The notes below the pieces were generated by a model. That model had not been told where the DNA came from. It did not search any database and worked only from the letters and a program-made list of their open reading frames with translations. The position numbers and the translations under genes are program-made. A stretch of DNA of 64,000 nucleotides from Closterium sp. Naga37s-1. Lineage: Eukaryota; Streptophyta; Zygnematophyceae; Desmidiales; Closteriaceae. The stretch is taken from NCBI GenBank assembly GCA_947471745.1, contig CANJKZ010000979.1:992001-1056000 (forward strand). Direction: 5' to 3'. The number at the start of each line of letters is the position of its first letter. Position 1 is the first letter of the stretch. Positions 1 to 11,703 of the stretch are shown in pieces.

Positions 1-1965
1 CCTGAGGGAGACCCGGATGCACCAGACATCCCTACCCCGCGCTCTTACGCTGAGGCGATCGCGGGTGAGTACTCCTCTCAGTGGCAGACAGCCATGGATG
101 CAGAGATGGCATCCTGGAAGTCCACAGCCACCTACGTCGACGAGGTTCCCCTCCTGGGGCGAACATTGTCAGTGGCATGTGGATTTTCAGGGTGAAGCGG
201 CCGCCAGGTTCTCCGCCTGTCTTCAAGGCTCGTTACGTGGCTCGAGGCTTCAGTCAGCGAGAGGGAGTTGACTTCTTCTAGACCTTCTCCCCCACCCCGA
301 AGATGACCACTCTTCGGGTGCTGCTGCACGTTGCCGCTCAGCGTGACTACGAGCTTCACTCTCTTGACTTCAGCACAGCCTTCTTGCAGGGCAGCCTGCA
401 CTAGGAGATTTGGCTGCGCCGCCCTCCTGGCTTCACTGGGTCGTTCCCTCCTGGTACCCAATGGAGCCTCCGGCGGCCGGTCTACGGTCTCCGCCAGGCG
501 CCACGTGAGTGGCACGACACACTGAGGACGACACTTGCGGCTCTTGGGTTTGCTCCGTCGACTGCTGACCCGTCGCTGTTTTTGCGCACCGACACTTCGC
601 TGCCACCGTTCTACGTTCTCGTGTACGTCGACGACTTGGTCTTTGCCACTGCTGACACTGAGGCTCTCGCCCTGGTGAAGTCGGAGCTGCAGAAGAGACA
701 CACGTGCACAGACCTGGGTGAACTGCGCAGCTACCTTGGCTTGCAGATCACTCGGGACAGAGCACGCCGCACCATCATACTGACTCAGTCACACATGGTG
801 CAGCAGGTCCTTCTGCGCTTCGGTTTCACCTGGTCCTCAGCACAGGCCACTCCTCTGGCTACAGGTCACTCGCTCTCAGCTCCACCTTCGGACGAGTCCG
901 TAGAGCCGAGTGGTCCTTACCCAGAGTTAGTGGGCTGCATCATGTACCTGATGACTTGCACTCGTCCTGACCTTGCGTACCCTCTTGGCCTTCTGGCTCG
1001 CTACGTGGCTCCTGGTCGGCACCGAAAGGTGCACATGGATGCTGCCAAGAGGGTACTACGCTACTTGTGCAGTACATCGGGCATGGGGCTCGTGCTTGGA
1101 GGACGGGGTGACGTTGTCCTCACTGGTCACTCGGACGCCTCTTGGGTTGACGACCAGGCTACGCAGCGGTCGTCACATGGTTACACCTTCAGCCTTGGCT
1201 CTGGTTCAGTTTCTTGGCGTTCTACACGCTCGTCTTCAGTTCTCGGCTCCAGTTGTGAGGCTGAGATCTACGCCACAGCCATGGCTGCACAGGAGCTTCG
1301 CTGGCTCACCTACCTGCTGACTGACTTGGGAGAGCGGCCTCGTTCTCCTCCAGTGCTGTACGTCGACAACAAGGCCGCCATTGCCTTGTGTCAGGAGCAC
1401 AGACTGGAGCACAGAACGAAGCACATTGCTCTCCGTTACTTTCTTGCTCGAGAGCTGCAGCAGCGTGGCCAGCTTCGTCTTACCTACGTGGCCACTCGGG
1501 CCAACACTGCTGATATATTCACCAAGGCACTTCCGCCTGGTGATCATCAGCGTTTCTGCACTTTGTTAGGCCTTGTGCCCACTCTTCCTCACTTGCTGTA
1601 GGCTTTGTTTGTACCATGATTTATATGTATTCCTGCATGCTTGTTCTTGTAGGTAGATTTCACTGTACTGTTGTTTTTACATATATATCTCTGCATGTGA
1701 ACTGGCCTTGTGGCCTTCTTGCTTGTGCTCAGACTGCGTGGTGACGTTGTGATCCACCCTGAGCTTGCTTTGCACTTCCTGACTGGTCTTGTGACCCTCT
1801 GTTCTCCCCCATTCTGCCTATGGGGGTGTGTCAAACATATGTATAACTATGTTATATTTTGGGTAGGCTTAGTGGGGTACACACTGTGGGGTACAACCCC
1901 TTACCGTAGGTTCATTTTTCTCTGTACCAACCATCTCGATAGTCGACATCACTCATGCCTAGCTT
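1..1965 (+). mobile_element. Ty1/copia relic A (RT, RNase H, 3' LTR)
   Basis: Seen: copia-type reverse transcriptase (YVDDL motif near 625-640) followed by RNase H, which contains SSCEAEIYA and YVDNKAA and ends near 1601. A purine-rich tract ending TATGGGGGTG lies just before an LTR that starts TGTCAAAC at 1829. The LTR resembles those of the full-length copia element at 11704-16492. The 5' part lies outside the window. The relic is broken, with several breaks. The end at about 1965 is approximate and is inferred from the point where a second, different copia RNase H begins, so relic A probably sits inside relic B. Confidence 0.85.
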
Positions 1966-2690
1966 CTAAGAGTCTACACGGTCGTCGTCTGTGGCTTTGT
2001 CCAGTGCAGAGGCAGAGATCTACGTTGGTGCCATGGCAGCGCAGGAGCTTTGCTGGTTGACCTTCTTGCTCGCCAACCTTGGTGAGCGACCTCGCTCTGC
2101 ACCGACCTTGTACGCTGACAACAAGGCCATGATCCTCCTGTGTCGAGAGCCTCGACTGGAGAGCAGAGTGAAGCATATTGGCGTTAGGTACTTTCTCCTG
2201 CGAGAGTTGCAGCGACGCGTCCAGGCACGTTTGGACTTCGTGGCCTCATAGGCCAACACTGTCGACGTCTTCACCAAGGTCTTGGCGCCTGGTGACCACC
2301 ACAGGTTCTGTGTGCAGTTGGGGCTTGTTGAGGTAGGCCCTCGGTTGCTGTAGACTTGTTGTTTGCTCTGTTTGTTGTACTTTGCTATATATACCATAAT
2401 GAACTCTTGAACTGGCCTTGTGACCGCTTGTTTGTGCTCGGAATTTGTGTGGTGTCCTTGAGATCCACCCAGAGCTTGCTTTGCTTCTTGCATTGACTGG
2501 TCTTGTCACCGTTTGTTCACCTTGCTTGCTTTGATGCCCCTCACTTAGCCTATGGGGGTGTGTCAAATATATAATACGGTACGTGGTATCGACTATAGTG
2601 AGGTGCCTTCTAGGGGGTACAACTTTTAGGTTTGCATATTTGTACCCCATCCCGTTTCTAGTTCATTATTCCGTTGTGTACCTACTTTGA
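1966..2690 (+). mobile_element. Ty1/copia relic B (RNase H end and 3' LTR)
   Basis: Seen: the C-terminal part of a second copia RNase H (SSAEAEIYVGAM, YADNKAM), clearly different from relic A. It is followed by a non-coding tail, a purine tract TATGGGGGTG and an LTR start TGTCAAAT at 2561. The LTR 3' end is not sharp, so 2690 is approximate. It is broken and older-looking than the copia element at 11.7-16.5 kb. The layout suggests that relic A inserted into it. Confidence 0.75.
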
Positions 2691-2882
2691 AAACTGTTTT
2701 GTATGAGGTTGTACAATGTATGGAACAATTGATGTTCTATTAGTTACTCATACAACTTCCTAGACATTATTTTCAAATCACATTTATGAAAACAGCTATA
2801 TGAAAATAAACACGCACAAGACATCTAGATAGTAGAGTAGGCATGTAAGGCACCAGCAGTGCACCTACCACACCATCCCCAC

Positions 2883-4686
2883 TCACACATGCTCCTCCTC
2901 CCCCTCCACGTCTTCCCCCCTGCCTTCCCCTTCTAATTCCTCATCACCCTCCTCCACCTCTCCATGATCCCCATGCATCTGCTCCTCCCCCTCCTCCCCA
3001 TGCTGTTCTTCCCCATGCTCCTCCTCCCCCTCAGCATGGCCTGCTTGTGCAGCATGCATGGACGCAGCAATAAGCTGGTTTTCATGCATCTGCCGCAAAT
3101 GCTCTTGCTGCTGCTGCTGTTGCTGCTGCTGATGCAGCTGTTCCTGAGCGTCATCTAGCTGCTCCTCTCCATGTGCCTGCATCCCAGCCTGACCTTCGCC
3201 TGACATCTGCTGCAGCCCATGCGCATCTTGCATCAACAGCACGTTGTTATCTAGCTGACCCTGCGCCGCGGCTGCTGCTGCTGCTGCAGCAGCAGCTTCG
3301 TGCAACATGTTTTCTTCCAGAACCTGCTGCTGCGAAACTTCGTGCTGGGCTTCATGCTTTGGAAGAACATTGGGATCGTGTGGCATACCCATGCCTGCCA
3401 TGTGAACCATGTCGCCCTGAACAGCTTGAGTGAACGTCTGCTGCTGCATTTCCATCAGCTGCTGCTGATGCAAGGCTTGTTGCTGGTGAGCGTGATGCTG
3501 ATCTGACTGCTGGTGCGTCATCTGTCTCTTCTTAGCCATCCGAAGCAAACCCTTTTGCAACAAATCCCGGCATCGCTTCTTGAAACGACCAATGTCTTCT
3601 TCGTTTGTCTTTTGGCCTCCTAAAGCTTCGCGAAGCTTCGAGACGCTTCCGTCGAATTCCTCGCGAAGAATGTCCTCCCAGAAATTGATGCTGGAGTCGA
3701 GATCCCCACCAAGCTCGCGAGCCTTTTCCTCGACAGCATGAACAATCCTCATCTGCAGAATCATTAGAGGAAAATGAGTCAGGATGTAAAAAGCGATAGT
3801 GCTATACTGTGCGACCTTTACTTGTCCAGGTACGAAACTAACAACGACCGACGGTACCGACCTGCTTGCTCCAGTATTTGTAGTCGTTCATATTCTTCCA
3901 CCAGACTTTCTTCCGGTCCTTCTTCCTCTCTTCTTCAAGCTTCTCAATCGACGGGAAACCATTCAGCCCTTCCTTCCATTCGAGCCAGACGTCGCGAACT
4001 TTGCACTCCGCACTCCGGTTGACTTCGTAACCATTCGGATTAGCGAAGTCAGATTCAAAACCAGATGGAGACTTTCCGTCAGACATGGACGATGGCAGGC
4101 CGGGTGAAGCGAGCTTGTTGCGTCGCATCTTCATCTTTCCCGGCTTAACTCCGAGCATCGGCGGTGTAAATACCGAGTGGAGCATCCGCGAAGGATCTCC
4201 ATGACCCATAATCGGCATCGGCGAACCTGTCGTAAGAGAAAAGTAAAACACAAACAATAATCAGCGCCACGTGGCGAATAATAATGGCATTGCACACATC
4301 TAAGACAGAATAGTTGGATGCCACCAACAAAACACATATACAGGTCAGCTAAGCTCACGAAAAGAAGCCTTACCATCAACGGAGTATTGAGGCGGGAAGC
4401 CAGCGCAGGCAGACGGCACTCCATTTTCCGCAGGATTTCCACCAACAGAATTTGGATCGAATAAAAGTCTCAGAAATATAGTCTCTTGTGACCTCAGCTG
4501 CTCCTTATCCTTCCACAGGCATTGACGAACATTTCTCGCATCTTCCATGCGGTCCCTCTCGCCATGTTCACTCGCAGCTTCTATGTCCCTGAAGGTCCGA
4601 TCCAGAAGGGTATCCAAATGAGCAAGTTCACGCCTCACCCTGAGAAGCTCCCCTTTGAGCTCCTCTGGGGAGAAACGAATCGCCAT
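2883..4686 (-). CDS. GCR1_C-like DNA-binding domain protein with polyQ/acidic tail
   Basis: Three exons on the minus strand: 4374-4686, 3862-4226 and 2883-3752. Both introns are GT-AG, the frame is kept and the product is 515 aa. The ATG at 4686 is the first true ATG in frame and has good context (CAGCCATGGCG). Exon 1 encodes a charged, probably coiled-coil segment. Exon 2 into exon 3 encodes a block (VRDVWLEWKEGLNGFPSIEK, then about 60 charged residues) that I read as a GCR1_C-like domain, known from fungal transcription activators and also seen in algae and oomycetes. The last 200 residues are Gln/His-rich, then Ala-rich, then Glu/Gly-rich. A nuclear DNA-binding or transcription role is inference. 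No duplicated junctions were seen here, unlike the genes after 33 kb. Confidence 0.6.
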
Positions 4687-5622
4687 GGCTGAGTTTAGCG
4701 ACGCCAGGCTGGGCGAGCAAGGGGGCAGAGCCAAAACCAGGGTAGTTTTTCTTCGCTGGCTTGGGCGAGAAATGTGGGCGAAACGCGCGAGAGATTACGC
4801 GAAAGAAACAGACAAGGAAGGCGAAATGAAGGATCACTGGGAAAGAGGGGAGGCAAAGAACTAGGCGAAGGAGAAATGGTTTGGCGAGGGCAGAAAAGGG
4901 TTGGCGAGGGTTTCATTCTGTCCGAGACGAGCTGGCGAGGGTCTGACAGAGGGATAGGCGAGAGGTGGATAGTAGCAAGCGAGGGTTTCGCACTTGCGGC
5001 GAGGGTTTCAAAGGACTCCCGCGAGACGTGCCGAAAGGAAGTGGCGAGGGTTAGGTTTCGCTCTCCAAGCCGCTGACAGGACTGTACAACAACCCATCCC
5101 CTCTGACCGTCCTGCCCGTATTCGCACGCTGGGCGTCATGCACGGACAGTCGCACGATAAGCGAAGGGCAGTGGCGAAAGAATCTGGGCCTACGACGAAC
5201 GCTGTCACAGAACCTGGATGATCGCCATTGCAGAAAAAACGGGCTGGATGAGATTCTCGATGGTGAGGATGAGCTGGCGTGAGCCAACGGGGGCTCAGCA
5301 TCACATTGGGTTGGGCAGATTTGGTTTTCCGAAAACGACTCATGGTGATCTGAAAAACTAATGGACTAGAACAGCGCGAGTATTGTGATATGTTTTCAAG
5401 CAAATTGCTGAAGTGTAGGTACAGAAGTATAGTTTGTATTGGTACTTGCTTATGCCATATTTTCCAACGTTAAAAATATAACGAGCTAATATGAAATAAT
5501 ATCTCAGAAGCTAAAATATCGGGCTAACGGGACGTCAATAATTATTGGATATTGTAAAGTCTTGTACTCTTAATCTCTCTACTACATGGTAAAGTCTTGG
5601 TTGATAGTTTCATATGGTTGAC
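4687..5622. promoter_or_regulatory. Upstream region with repeated GCGAGGG motifs
   Basis: No gene is supported here. Between about 4862 and 5060 the motif GCGAGGG recurs at least six times, several times as GCGAGGGTTT. Its complement AAACCCTCGC resembles the plant telo-box AAACCCT. The cluster lies 180-380 bp upstream of the ATG at 4686, so a promoter role for the minus-strand gene is plausible. The AT-rich stretch at 5400-5600 next to the gypsy LTR shows nothing further. Confidence 0.4.
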
Positions 5623-5974
5623 TGTTACGAGTGCAACTGAGCAAGCGAGCGAGAATTGCACTATCGAAGCAAAACAATACATTGAGCGAAGGCATGAGCG
5701 AAGAATATATCGCGAAGCTAGCGTGGTAACGGTACCGCAAGAAATTGGGTGCGCTACGGGCCTAGTGCCCAGGTTGGGAAATGTCGAGGCGGAGGTCCGG
5801 AACGCGGGTTACCAACCAAACTGTGAGGCTGGGTCGCATCGTGAACACTGGCGGCATCGGGGTCGAGGCGAGTGTCGCGAGCGGGGAACATTTCACTGTT
5901 GGGTGCCGATGGCGGGAATGGTCATGTACGCGGTAGGCAAGGACGCGAAGTAAGGAAAATGAATTTTCCTTACA
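5623..5974 (-). repeat. Gypsy LTR, left copy
   Basis: This 352-bp LTR begins TGTTACGAG and ends TTCCTTACA on the plus strand, and it matches the split copy at 18597-20216. It lies directly beside the pyrimidine run at 5975-6000, so in element orientation it is the 3' LTR. Confidence 0.85.
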
Positions 5975-7327
5975 CTACCCCCCCCCCCCCCCCCCCCCCC
6001 GTTAAGGAGGTCCTCCTTACGAAAGTGCGTGTACATCTTGAAATTTCCGGATGCACAGATACACGGTGAGGACAGGGTGGTTCTCGATTCTATCCAGGGG
6101 GACCCAGTTGTCTTCGGTGGGCGTGCGATCTTTCCAGCGGATCAGAATTTCGATCCTGCGGCCTCCCCGTGGGTCACGAACTCTGTGGCTCAGTATTTTT
6201 TCGGGCGTAATAATTGGCTCTGCCGGCGGTCGTGTCATACTGGCGGGGCGGTTGCGAGACAGTTGGCTGGTGGATGGGATATACGGGTGGAGCAGGCTGA
6301 CGTGGAATGACGGGCTGACGTACCAGTCAGCGGGGAGGAGGAGGTGGGCGGTGACAGGGGTGATCATGTGGCTGATGCGAAATGGCCCGCAATATCGGGG
6401 GCGGAGTTTTGGAGTGATGGGTAGGCAGAGGTTTTGAGTGTCGAGTAAGACCGGGTCGTCGGGTTGGTGAGTGACGGGGCGGCGGTGGCGGTTGGCGTTG
6501 TGCTTAGCGATGACGTTTATTTATTTATATTGCTTTTGCTGCTCGTGTCAGTGCTGCCTGTAATATTTCTGCGAATTGTTGCGCGCGTGGCACCGGGTTG
6601 TCGGGATTCGGGGTCATGGGTACTGTGGGGTCTTGTCCGTAGTTCAGGTAGAAAGGTGAGTGTTGGGTCGTGGTGGATGGCGAGTTGTTTTACGTGAACC
6701 GCATGAGTGGCAGCTGCTGTTCCCACGTGGTCGGGTCGTCGCACGTGGCTCGGATTAACTGTTCCATGGTATGATTTGTCCGTTCTATCTGTCCGTCAGT
6801 TTTGGAGTGGTACGATGATCTGAACTGTAGTCGCGTGCTCAACTGCTGCCACAGGTTCCGCCAGTTGTTGGTAAATTTCGTGTCGCTGTCGCTGATAATC
6901 GCCGCTGGTATCCCGTGCAGTCGAACGATGGTGGCGATGAAGAGGCGAGCTGTTTCAACGGCTGTGATAGATTTATTGCAGGCTGCGAAATGTGCCATCT
7001 TCGTCAGCCGATCGACGACGACTAGGATTGCATCGTTCCCACTTGCTCCTGCCGGTAACCCCGTGATGAAGTCCATCGTCACCTGCTGCCAAGCACGCTC
7101 TGGGGGTGGTATCGACTGCAACTGTCCTGCTGGTCATTGTCGTGACGACTTCAAGAGCTGGCAGGTGGGACACGATGCCACGTGTCGTTGCACGTCGGTC
7201 AGCATCTCGGGCCAGAAATAATATCACTGCAGCTGCTGCCGAGTTTTCTCTACTCCGAAATGTCCTGAGGTAACCCCGTCGTGTGCCTCCTGTAGTAACA
7301 GTTCCCTTAGTAAAGTGTAGCCCGGTA

Positions 7328-8804
7328 TGTCAGAATGTTATAATTGTCTAGCCTGCAGTGGGGTACTCCATAGTGAGTACAGCCCAATTAGGGTTTGCTA
7401 TATGTGTCCAACTGCTTGCTAGTGAACATCCTCCTTTCTTCATCCTTTCTTTCTACTACTACTTCTGACATGCTATCAGAGCAGGTCGATCCCCTTGGGT
7501 CGATCCTGTGGGTGGGCCCACCACCTCACTGCTTCCGCTGCTACTGCTACTCTGTGTGTTGCACGCCCCGTGGCGTGCGACGGATTTTTCATCCCGCCGC
7601 GCGCTCGGAGCGTGCGGCGGTTTTCTGCCCGCCGTGCGCCCCGAGGCGCGCGGCGGTTTTCTGCCCGCCCGCCGTGCGCCCCGAGGCGCGCGGCGGCTTT
7701 CTGCCCCGTCACTCCGCGCGTCGCTCCCGGGAGGCGCTGCGACGGGCGACGGGGACCCGCGCGTCGCCCCCCGTCGCCCGTCGCGGCCTGCGCGACCTGC
7801 GTAGGGCCCGCGCGCGGCCCGTACAGCCTGCGCGCGGCCCGTACGGGCTGCGCCAGGCCCGCGCGCGGCCTGTACGGGCTGCGCCAGGCCCGCGCGCGGC
7901 CCGTACGGGCAGCGCCAGGCCCGCGCGCGGCCCGTACGGGCTGCGTCAGGCCAGGGCGCGCCTCGGGCCGCCCGCACGCGGTTCGTACGGGCTGCGCCAG
8001 GCCCGTGGGCGCCCTGTTTCCTCTTCCCCTGCGCTGCCCGCTGTCCCCCGTGCTTCTGACGGCGCCCCACCCCTGCTGCTGCCCGTTCTCCTGAATTAGG
8101 GTTTGGGGTGGGGGGTATGGGGGTGCAGTTTCTGTGCGTCGTCCCCTGCTCCTCCTCCTCCTCCGTCTCCCAGTGCTGCAGCTGCCGCTGAGGGGGGTGG
8201 GTGTGTGGGAGCCGAAGGAGTGGTACTAGGGGGGTGACGTGCAAGTGGAGTTGGGAGTGAAGCAGTGGGTGTGTGGGGGGTGTGTGGGACAGTTGGAGGA
8301 GGTTGAGCGGAGGCTGCTGTCTTGTCGTCCGCAGCACCTGTAGTCCGGGGCGCACTGTCCTGGTAGCCCAGAGAGTCTGCTGCGCCTGTCGCCCGAGGGT
8401 CCGTTGCTCCTGTAGCTCGTCGTAGCCCATGAGCCAGTTACTCCAGTAGTCCGGGGCGCACTGTCCCGGTAGCCACTGTGCCAGCAGCTCCTGTTGCCCG
8501 TGTGTCTGCAGCTTCAGCCGCCGTCTCTCATCTTCTCTCCTCTCACAGTCCCTCCTCCTCCTCACTTGCCCGCTGTGATTACCTCTAGCTTTGCTTATAA
8601 TTGTGAACTATTACTATGCTTGCTTGTTGTGCTGATTACACCCCACTTTGGCTTGGGGGTGTGTCAGAATGTTATAATTGTCTAGCCTGCAGTGGGGTAC
8701 TCCATAGTGAGTACAGCCCAATTAGGGTTTGCTATATGTGTCCAACTGCTTGCTAGTGAACATCCTCCTTTCTTCATTCTTTCTTTCTACTACTACTTCT
8801 GACA
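7328..8804 (+). mobile_element. Short LTR element without pol, inside gypsy
   Basis: The LTRs are 7328-7470 and 8662-8804 (143 bp each, one difference by eye). The 5-bp target duplication CGGTA at 7323-7327 and 8805-8809 is perfect. A primer site TGCTATCAGAGCAGG follows the left LTR, and CTTGGGGGTG precedes the right one. The interior (about 1.2 kb) is very GC-rich, with tandem blocks built on GCGCGCGGCCCGTACGGGCT and no recognisable gag or pol. It is a young non-autonomous element of TRIM/LARD type and sits between the gypsy integrase and RNase H regions. Its LTR and end signals match the element at 16575-18228. Confidence 0.9.
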
Positions 8805-11703
8805 CGGTACCCAGATGCGATCGGTGCCGGCTTTTACGTAATAAACCCCCTTCGCTGCTGCGAACTGCTGGAATTTTCCTCCGGTGAAGAATGGGTCTGT
8901 TTGGTATCCGTGGGTAAATACTCCTGTAAGCAGTGGGCTTGTCTGGGCGAGTAGTATGGCGTGGATTTGGGCAGTGGGGCGGGCCAGTGCGTCGGCGATG
9001 TTTGATGTCCCCTTTTTGTAGGTGACCGTGTAATGAAAATTCGACTCGAGAAAATCGAGCCAGCGAATCTGTCGTGGGTTGAGGTGGGGCTGTGCGCGGA
9101 GGTACTGTAGTGATTTGTGGTCTGTCCGTACTGTCACGTCTGCACCGGTCAAGTAACAGCGCCACACTTTGAACGCGCGCACGATCGTGTATCGGGTAAT
9201 TTTTCTCGGGCGGATGCAATTTTCGTGACTCGTATGCGATGGGCTGCAGGCCGTTGCCAAAATTCTGTAGCAGTACGGCTCCAATGGCGATGTCGCTTGC
9301 GTCTGTAACTACTTCGAAGGGGCGGTGTGGGTCGGCGATGTACATACGGGCGGTGAACAGATCACATTTTCAGGGCAGAGAAGGCAGCATGCTCTTTCCC
9401 CCCCCACGTAAAAGCGACCCCCTTCCACAGTAAATCCGTCAGTGGGATGAACCAACGCACATAATTAACGAACCCCAAAAAACTTTGCAGCTCCGTAATG
9501 TTCGTCGGGGGGTGCCACGCTTTTCCCGTGTCCAGCTTTGTTGGGCAGATCTCAACTCCAGCCTCCGAAATAACATGCCCCAAAAATTCTAACCTATCCT
9601 GGAAGAACTCGCACTCGGAACCCTTGGTCAGTGGGCTGTGCTCGTCTAAAACTTTAAACAGTGCTTATCGCGACTGTAGACTAAGATGTCGTCGAGGTAA
9701 AATATCACGCATTTATCTAAGAGTGGCCTAAACGCCTCGTTCATGGTCATCTGAAATGTCGTCGGTGCGTTGGTCAACCCGAATGGCATCACGGTGTACT
9801 CGAATGACCCGTACCTAGTCCTAAATGCCGTCTTGGCGCAGTCCGATGGTTCGACCCGAATCTGATGGTAACCTTCCCATAAATCTATTTTCGAAAAGAC
9901 CCGCGCTGTTCGCAGTTGATCTAACAGTTCGTCGGCGCTGGGAATGGGGTATTGCGACTTGACTGTTACCCTGTTCAGTGCTCTGTAGTCGATACACATG
10001 CGAAACCCTTCGTCTTTTTTTGGTGTGAACAGTATCGGTGCGGCGAATGGTGTCGAGCTCGGTCGGATGAATTTATTCTCTAACGGGTAGTCTAACTGCT
10101 TCCTCAGTTCGTCGAGCTCGGGCTGTGTCAGTCTGAACTGTCGCTGTACAGTTGGCTGTGCAAGTGGTTCTAGTTCTATGCGGTGCTCGTGTGCTCGCTG
10201 AGATGGAAACCCCTCCGGCAGGTCGTCCGGAAAAATCCCCGGGTACCGTTTCAGTAGTTCCTATAATTCGGGCGGTACTGCTGCCAGCAGTTTCTGAAAA
10301 TCGCTCGGCTGCCCTGCTTCTCCTACCAATGCGATATCCACCGCGTACACATCAGCTCCAGCTGCGACAGCCCGTTTCATCATGATGGCGTTGACGTGGA
10401 TTGTCGAAGACTCAAATGACTACCAGCGAGGTAATTCGACCCAGTTACCGCTACTTTGCACAGTGTAGCTACCCGTCGTCCAGTCGATTCGCGGATTGTA
10501 GCGTCGCAACCAATCACGTCCCAGTAAAATGTCGTGCCCATCCAATGTCGTTGCGAGCATTTCCTGTGTAAACCTGAAGTTCCCCCCGCAGCGAACTTTC
10601 ACTCTCTCCACTTTTTCCCGTATTGCCAGTGGCGTGCCGTCAACTAAGCGTGTATCAATCTCCGGTAAACAACGGCTAAGCGTCAGTTGCGGTATTAACT
10701 AAACTGTGGCCTGCTCCTCCGTCTATAAAAATCTTCACTCCTATCCCCTGTATTTTCCCGTAGATCAGTATTGGGCAATCCGTCGTTGTACCCTCCTTAT
10801 TTATCCGAGCCCGATCGATGGCGTGAATCGGTACTGTGACTCGGTGAGGGTCTGTGAGGTTGGGCGGGCAGGTTGTCTCGTCAGTAGTTGGCCCGTTTTC
10901 TACTGACTGCTGGCGTTTCCCTGCCTCTGAGACTCCCTCCCCTGCTCCTGCAATGGCCCGGCCTATTGCAAGCACAGCAGCGCCCCTTAAATGGCGCAGC
11001 AGCTGCATTCGCCGCAACGGCGTGTACAATGGCGTGCTCAGTCGGCCCCCGAGGGCGATGTCCGTAGTAGGACCCCGGTCTCGGACGGCGGAAAATGTCG
11101 ATTTTCTCGGCAAGCGCGAGGATCTCGTTGAATTTCGATAGCCCGCGTAGCATAATCTAGTACGAGAAAACCGCTCGTGTAATCTTAGACCGACCCAAGT
11201 TGTCGCCAAGTACGTAGTTTTTGACGCTCTGAGATAGAAGCCGCAATCAGCTCGAAGCGCGCCCGAAGCCCTGCGCACCACGCATCCCACGTGATTTACT
11301 GGGCGGTTTCGCAAAATGAACTCCAGGTGACGGCTGGACCCGTGGGCCCTTCCTCTTGCAACGGCGGCTCGTAGGCGCATGGCGACGTCACGATGACTCG
11401 CCACTAGTCCATGACGGGGCCCCGTAGCAGCGAAACGGCGTATCGTATCTTCGCTGCGTCCGACTCGACGTAATTCGTATCGAAGAAGACGTTCATCGTG
11501 AAGACCCACGATTGAACCGTTGGACCTCCATGTTGGTTGGGGTCAAAACAGGGCGGGCGTTGCGGCTTGAGCGACACAGGTGCGACGATGTTGTCATGAC
11601 CGCTCGTTGCTGTGAATTCGACGTGACGACGGGCTTCGCGAGGCCCGCTCGTGCTTGGTGCGACCCTGTTTCTCTCCATGCCGGGCATTGATTGGGCGAC
11701 GCC

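Noticed and set aside
7395-8565. Long Arg/Pro/Ala-rich frames on both strands
   Set aside because: GC-rich tandem repeats inside a pol-less LTR element keep several frames open. No similarity to gag or pol is visible.
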